From an uncultured Pelagibacteraceae bacterium (GTDB lineage Bacteria; Pseudomonadota; Alphaproteobacteria; Pelagibacterales; Pelagibacteraceae), in NCBI GenBank assembly GCA_902577285.1, contig CACGYL010000011.1, positions 1-35,305 on the forward strand: DNA of 35,305 nt, given 5' to 3'. Numbering within the stretch: position 1 is the first letter of the stretch; the number at the start of each line of letters is the position of its first letter. A program made the position numbers and the translations under genes. This document shows, in pieces, positions 31,453 through 35,305 of the stretch. Below the pieces are notes generated by a model. The model saw nothing but the letters and a program-made list of their open reading frames with translations. It was not told the origin of the DNA and ran no database searches.

Positions 31453-32481
31453 ATGCCAAATAAAACTTTTTTCTGGTTTTTTTTGCCAACTGGTTTGGCA
31501 ATGATTTTGTTTATTGGTTTGCCAATAATATCTACTGGTATCCAATCTTTTTATGCCCAACATGATCAAGTAGTAAAAGAAGTTAAGAAATGCGATCCTT
31601 TTGGCTGTACAGTTTCAATAGTTGTTGATCAAGAAGCAACTTCAATATTAAGAGATGAAAAACCTTTAGGTAAATTTAACGGATTTGGTACTTATATAGA
31701 TAGAAATCACTTAGCTATTGAGCAAATTTCAGATTTTTGGAAAGAAACTGACTCCTTTGGAGAATTTATCAATCAGGTTACTAATTTACCTTTTTACAAA
31801 GCTCTTTTATTTACTTTAACTTATTGTTTATTTGTAACTCCCAATGTTTTATTGCTAGGTTTCATTATTGCGTTAAGTTTAAATGCAATATCTAGAAAAA
31901 TAAGAGGCCCATTAATATTTGGTACAATATTACCAATGATAGTTACTCCATTAGTAGGATCCCTTGTTTTATTTTGGATGATTGATGCAGAGGGAATTAT
32001 TGGAGCAAATTTACAATTAATGATGGAAGATCCATATCTATCATTAAAATCATCTAGAACGCTTACATGGATAACTATAATTATCTATGGAATTTGGCAT
32101 CATTCTCCTTTTGCTTTTGTAGTTTTTTATGCTGCATTACAAACAGTACCTCAAGAACCTGTCGAGGCAGCAATTATCGATGGAGCGTCAAGATACCAAA
32201 GAATTAGACATATTGTGTTACCACATATTTATCCGGTTGTTACTTTTGTAGCTTTAATATCATTAATGGACAATTTTAGAGTCTTTGAGCCAATAATTGG
32301 TTTTAGCGCTGAAGGAAGTGCTCAATCTTTATCATGGTTAATCTATGATAATTTAGTCAATGAAGAAGTAATCTTATTTGGTTCTGCAGCAGCAACTTCT
32401 ATGATGACTATTATTGGTATAGCCATATTGTTAGCACCAGTATTAATTAGGACTTGGAAAGAATTTAGGACGGCAAGATAA
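31453..32481 (+). CDS. CUT1 ABC permease 1 (MalF/UgpA type) with periplasmic insertion
   Basis: A 342-residue permease. The first helix (about residues 7-31) is followed by an unusually long loop, residues 33-112. The loop contains the pair CDPFGC (C47 and C52), which could form a disulfide outside the membrane, as in MalF-like P2 loops. Five further helices follow, with the EAA loop VEAAIIDGASRYQRIRHIVL at about 238-257. The ATG has no Shine-Dalgarno and sits right behind the hairpin. The stop overlaps the next gene in TAATG. It forms the channel together with permease 2. Confidence 0.9.
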   Translation: MPNKTFFWFFLPTGLAMILFIGLPIISTGIQSFYAQHDQVVKEVKKCDPFGCTVSIVVDQEATSILRDEKPLGKFNGFGTYIDRNHLAIEQISDFWKETDSFGEFINQVTNLPFYKALLFTLTYCLFVTPNVLLLGFIIALSLNAISRKIRGPLIFGTILPMIVTPLVGSLVLFWMIDAEGIIGANLQLMMEDPYLSLKSSRTLTWITIIIYGIWHHSPFAFVVFYAALQTVPQEPVEAAIIDGASRYQRIRHIVLPHIYPVVTFVALISLMDNFRVFEPIIGFSAEGSAQSLSWLIYDNLVNEEVILFGSAAATSMMTIIGIAILLAPVLIRTWKEFRTAR

Positions 32482-33362
32482 TGGAATATGGTTTAGACAA
32501 AAGATCAAATGCACTTAAAACATTTAACACAACTTTTATAATCATTTGGTTATTAATTGCATGCTTTCCATTCATTTGGACTTTTTGGGGATCATTTAAA
32601 GTAAGAGCAGATTTTTTTTCTAGAGCTGATTGGTGGTATGCGATCTCAGCATTTAATACGTTATTAGAAACAGGAGGTCAATTTACTTCAAAAGCATATT
32701 CTGAAGCCTGGACTGAAGGTGAATTTTGGAAAGCATCGAGAAATACGATAATAGTAACAGTATTTGTTGTCTCTATATCACTTTTTTTAGGAACTTTAGG
32801 TGCTTATGCTTTATCTAGATCTACTGAAAGATATGCTTTTTGGATATTAATTGCAGCATTAATTTTTAGAGCAATGCCACATATAACACTAGTCTCAGGA
32901 TATCTTTTTCCATTTTTTGAATTACAGATTTGGGGAATTTTACCAACCACAATTGTGGTTTTAGTTGCAATAAATCAACCCTTTACTTTATGGCTACTTT
33001 ATTCTTTTTTTAAAACCGTACCTAAAGAATTAGATGAAAGTGCTTTAATTGATGGTTGCTCATATTTTCAAGCATTTAGGTATATAATCATGCCCGTAAT
33101 GTGGCCTGGAGTTATTACAGCTGGTTTGTTTAGTCTAATGTTGGCTTATAATGACTTTACAGTTACTGCATTATTATTAAATCAAGAAAACCACACAATG
33201 GTCCCAAAAATTCAAAGTTATCTTGGTACAAATCAGCACGAAGGTAATTTGATGTGGGCTGTTTCAGCAGTTGTGTCAGCAACCGCACCATTATTTATGT
33301 TAGTCATGTTTTTTCAAAGACAAGTAATAAGTGGCTTAACTACTGGTGCTGTTAAAGGATAA
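32481..33362 (+). CDS. CUT1 ABC permease 2 (MalG/UgpE type)
   Basis: A 293-residue permease with six membrane helices. The EAA coupling loop is LDESALIDGCSYFQAFRYII (about 180-199), and the FIWTFWGSFK motif follows helix 1. The early loop between helix 1 and 2 carries a segment rich in aromatic and acidic residues (DWWYAISAF; AYSEAWTEGEFWKAS) of the MalG type. Both junctions are TAATG overlaps, so it is translationally coupled to permease 1 and to the HAD-like gene. With the ATPase at 24883 it completes the importer. Confidence 0.92.
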   Translation: MEYGLDKRSNALKTFNTTFIIIWLLIACFPFIWTFWGSFKVRADFFSRADWWYAISAFNTLLETGGQFTSKAYSEAWTEGEFWKASRNTIIVTVFVVSISLFLGTLGAYALSRSTERYAFWILIAALIFRAMPHITLVSGYLFPFFELQIWGILPTTIVVLVAINQPFTLWLLYSFFKTVPKELDESALIDGCSYFQAFRYIIMPVMWPGVITAGLFSLMLAYNDFTVTALLLNQENHTMVPKIQSYLGTNQHEGNLMWAVSAVVSATAPLFMLVMFFQRQVISGLTTGAVKG

Positions 33363-34024
33363 TGGCAATTAAAGCCATACTATTTGGTTCTATTGGTACT
33401 ATAGTTGAAACATCTAATATTCAAAGAAATTGCTTTAATTTAGCTTTTAAAATCTCAGGATTAAAATGGCATTGGAGTAAAGTATTGTATCAATCTATGT
33501 TAAAAAAATCTGGCGGGGAAAAAAGAGTAAAAAAATTTAGTCTAGAGAAAAAAACGTTAGTTAATGCAAAAAAAATTAGAAATTTAAAAACTTTTATTTT
33601 TAATAATTTTTTAAAAAAGAATAAATTAAAGCCACGTACTGGAGTAATTGATGTGATCAAATATTGTAAAAAAAATAAAATAAAAATTGGCTTTGTAACC
33701 TCAACTACAAAAAATAATGTTGATGCAGTATTTATATCATTAAATAAATATATAAAAAAAAGAGATTTTGATTACATCGGACATGACAAAATTATAAAAA
33801 ACTTTAACAACAAGACAGATATTTACTTACATTGTCTAAAAAAATTAAAACTTTCGAATAAAAATTGTTTAGCAATTGAAGACACAGAGATCAGTTTGAA
33901 ATATGCTAAAAAAGCTAAACTCAAATGTATTGCATTCCCGGGCGATTTTCACCGCTCCGGGAAGTACAAGGATTCATTTATAAAAGTTAGACGGCTTAAC
34001 TCAAAAATATTTGCTGATTTATAG
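33362..34024 (+). CDS. HAD-fold protein without the catalytic aspartates (probable pseudophosphatase)
   Basis: A 220-residue protein with the overall layout of CbbY/Gph-type haloacid dehalogenase-superfamily hydrolases. In place of the nucleophile motif D-x-D-G-T it has FGSIGTIVET. Gly9 replaces the nucleophile Asp and Ile11 the acid/base Asp. The rest of the fold is recognisable: motif II in GFVTSTTKNN (about 112-121), a Lys near 140, and the motif IV-like LAIEDTEISLKYAKKA near 177-192. It is basic overall. Phosphatase chemistry is not expected; it could be a binding or regulatory protein. It overlaps the permease 2 stop by one base and the pseudoazurin stop, on the other strand, by six. Confidence 0.8.
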   Translation: MAIKAILFGSIGTIVETSNIQRNCFNLAFKISGLKWHWSKVLYQSMLKKSGGEKRVKKFSLEKKTLVNAKKIRNLKTFIFNNFLKKNKLKPRTGVIDVIKYCKKNKIKIGFVTSTTKNNVDAVFISLNKYIKKRDFDYIGHDKIIKNFNNKTDIYLHCLKKLKLSNKNCLAIEDTEISLKYAKKAKLKCIAFPGDFHRSGKYKDSFIKVRRLNSKIFADL

Positions 34025-34462
34025 TTGATCTATTAAACTAGGTGCTAATTTTTTAGATTTAGATGAAAATCTAAGTTTTTTAATTGCATCAAGGTTTGAT
34101 TTATCGTCTCCAACAACCACAAAACCAATCATTCCCATATTTTTGTGTGGTGTACACCAGTAAGCATAAATACCTGGGACCTCGAATTTATATTCGACAT
34201 CTTTATTGAACTTTGATTTAAACTTACCAACGCCTTCTGGCACACCTTTTTTTATGAATTCAACATTATGTCCTTTATCTGTTGCCTTCCAAAGGACTGT
34301 ATCTCCAGGGTTAACTCTTACTATTTTAGGCTCAAAAACATTTGATTCTTTATCAAGCCTGTTAAGCATTTCCACTGTAACATCCGCACCTAAAGCTACA
34401 TTCGTAAAAAATATACTGATTAATATTATAAATGAACTTATTGATTTATTATATTTAGTCAT
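34019..34462 (-). CDS. Pseudoazurin-like type 1 copper protein
   Basis: A 147-residue exported cupredoxin. The signal peptide covers about residues 1-25 (ending ALGA). The copper ligands are visible: His65 in DKGHNVEF, and Cys, His and Met in YWCTPHKNMGM (C103, H106, M111 by count). The VRVNPGDTVLWKATDKGHN block is the family hallmark. Pseudoazurins shuttle electrons in the periplasm, often to nitrite or nitrous oxide reductases. No denitrification gene is here, so the partner is probably cytochrome c or another oxidoreductase. About 20 residues after the last ligand extend the usual end. Confidence 0.92.
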   Translation of the reverse strand: MTKYNKSISSFIILISIFFTNVALGADVTVEMLNRLDKESNVFEPKIVRVNPGDTVLWKATDKGHNVEFIKKGVPEGVGKFKSKFNKDVEYKFEVPGIYAYWCTPHKNMGMIGFVVVGDDKSNLDAIKKLRFSSKSKKLAPSLIDQL

Positions 34463-34494
34463 AGCGGTGATATATTCTTTCTAAATCAATAAAC

Positions 34495-34536
34495 AATAAC
34501 TATGTGGTGTAACAAGTTGACACGTCTTTAGTTATT
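34495..34536 (-). terminator. Possible hairpin overlapping the MFS gene stop
   Basis: AATAACTA (34495-34502) pairs with TAGTTATT (34529-34536), with a possible inner GTGT/ACAC pairing. On the minus strand it begins inside the last codons of the MFS gene and is followed by a T-containing but interrupted stretch. Weak; it could also be a chance inverted repeat in AT-rich DNA. Confidence 0.35.
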
Positions 34537-35305
34537 TTTATTTAACAATCTGTCAGCTCTAAAGGTGGTAAAAATTATAATTATTAAAAATGGGATACAC
34601 AATATGTTCATTATTTTCCAACTTGTAAAACTTAAAACAATTCCCGCTGTTAAACTTGCTGTAGCTTGAATTGAAAAGACGATAAAATCATTAAATCCTT
34701 GTGCTCTAAATCTTTCTTCTTCTTTATAATTTAAAACTAATAAACTTGTTCCAGATATAAATAGAAAATTCCACCCAAGGCCTAAAAAAACTAATGAAAA
34801 AAGATAGTTGATCACTGTTTGATCGAAGTAACTAAGTATAATTGTAAATATAAAAAATAAAACACCAAAATACATAATTTTACTATGCCCATATTTTTTA
34901 ATTAAATTCCCAGTAATTAATGCTGGCAAAAACATGCTTACGATATGTAATTGAATTACAAAACTTGTATTATTTAAAGACATATTATCATGAATATGCA
35001 TACTAATAGGAGTAGCAGTCATTAAAAAAGACATAACTGCGTAAGCGAAAGATGACGAGACTAATGCCTGTAAAAATCTTGGTTGAGAGATCAATTCTAA
35101 AACTGATCTTCCTTTTAAATTTTTCTTATTATTAATTATTTTGTTTTCTTTATAAAAAATTAAAAAAATAATAGATGATAAAGTTAATAAAGATAAACAA
35201 AGATAAGAGCCGACATACAATCCCTCTGAAATAATATTTTTTCCATAATTTGCTAAATTTGGACCCAGTAAAGCTGACAAAATCCCCGCAAAAAGTAATA
35301 GTGAA
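34528..35305 (-). CDS. Major facilitator superfamily transporter, C-terminal half (runs off the right edge)
   Basis: The minus strand is open from the stop at 34528 to the window edge, about 259 residues. The apparent start at 35280 is a TTG inside the frame and not a real start, since the frame continues upstream with LLLFAGI. Seven to eight hydrophobic helices remain. The segment G-x-L-S-A-L-L-G-P-N-L is the MFS motif C at the end of helix 5, so helices 5-12 are present. A lysine-rich central loop (KNLKGRSVLEL) follows helix 6. The substrate cannot be assigned. No neighbour on the same strand except pseudoazurin lies in the window. Confidence 0.85.
   Translation of the reverse strand, partial: SLLLFAGILSALLGPNLANYGKNIISEGLYVGSYLCLSLLTLSSIIFLIFYKENKIINNKKNLKGRSVLELISQPRFLQALVSSSFAYAVMSFLMTATPISMHIHDNMSLNNTSFVIQLHIVSMFLPALITGNLIKKYGHSKIMYFGVLFFIFTIILSYFDQTVINYLFSLVFLGLGWNFLFISGTSLLVLNYKEEERFRAQGFNDFIVFSIQATASLTAGIVLSFTSWKIMNILCIPFLIIIIFTTFRADRLLNKNN

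Noticed and set aside
34528-35280. MFS gene starting at 35280
   Set aside because: The start is a TTG codon in the middle of an MFS motif, and the frame stays open to the window edge, so the gene is truncated by the window rather than short.

Overview
The window is very AT-rich, gene-dense DNA with tiny or overlapping intergenic gaps. It looks like a SAR11 (Pelagibacterales, Alphaproteobacteria) chromosome. Support comes from the base composition, the short spacers, the streamlined operons with TAATG couplings, a TPP riboswitch in front of a sodium:solute symporter (the ThiV arrangement known from SAR11), and linkage of amt, hup, thiV, ald and a taurine-type ABC transporter. No rRNA, tRNA, CRISPR array, insertion sequence or prophage gene is visible. 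The organism call is inference; no search was run.

Layout. 1-3409: partial recX (-), ABA4-like membrane protein (+), rhodanese (-), Bcp-type peroxiredoxin (+), ammonium transporter (-) and HU (-), with a strong shared terminator between bcp and amt. 3561-6215: rseP and thiV (-); the thiV start codon sits in the closing helix of the TPP riboswitch. 6258-10469: a secreted thioredoxin-like protein (+), a YbbP/YbbA-like ABC pair (-) and a TesA-like GDSL esterase (+). The last two genes are divergent and share a CATG start.

10466-19078: a nitrogen/sulfonate block. A class III omega-amino acid:pyruvate aminotransferase and alanine dehydrogenase (-) diverge from a taurine-type ABC transporter (+; TauA, terminator, TauB, a very large TauC), followed by an epoxide-hydrolase-like protein and an Ldh2-family dehydrogenase. 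Together they would import an omega-amino acid such as taurine, transaminate it to alanine and recycle pyruvate, releasing ammonium. 19088-24847: an SMR-like protein lacking the family glutamate, a 70-aa membrane protein divergent from a two-wHTH regulator across a repeat pair, a BASS-family transporter, a Pta-like acyltransferase, a HisD/HpsN-like dehydrogenase and an EamA transporter.

24883-34024: two divergent operons around 27045 that together encode one complete sugar-type (CUT1) ABC transporter and an unassigned enzyme set: two double-domain SnoaL/NTF2-like proteins, a bicupin, a MetE-C-like methyltransferase, and a HAD-fold protein without the catalytic aspartates. This is the best candidate for an undescribed uptake and demethylation system. 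34019-35305: pseudoazurin and the C-terminal half of an MFS transporter that runs off the window.
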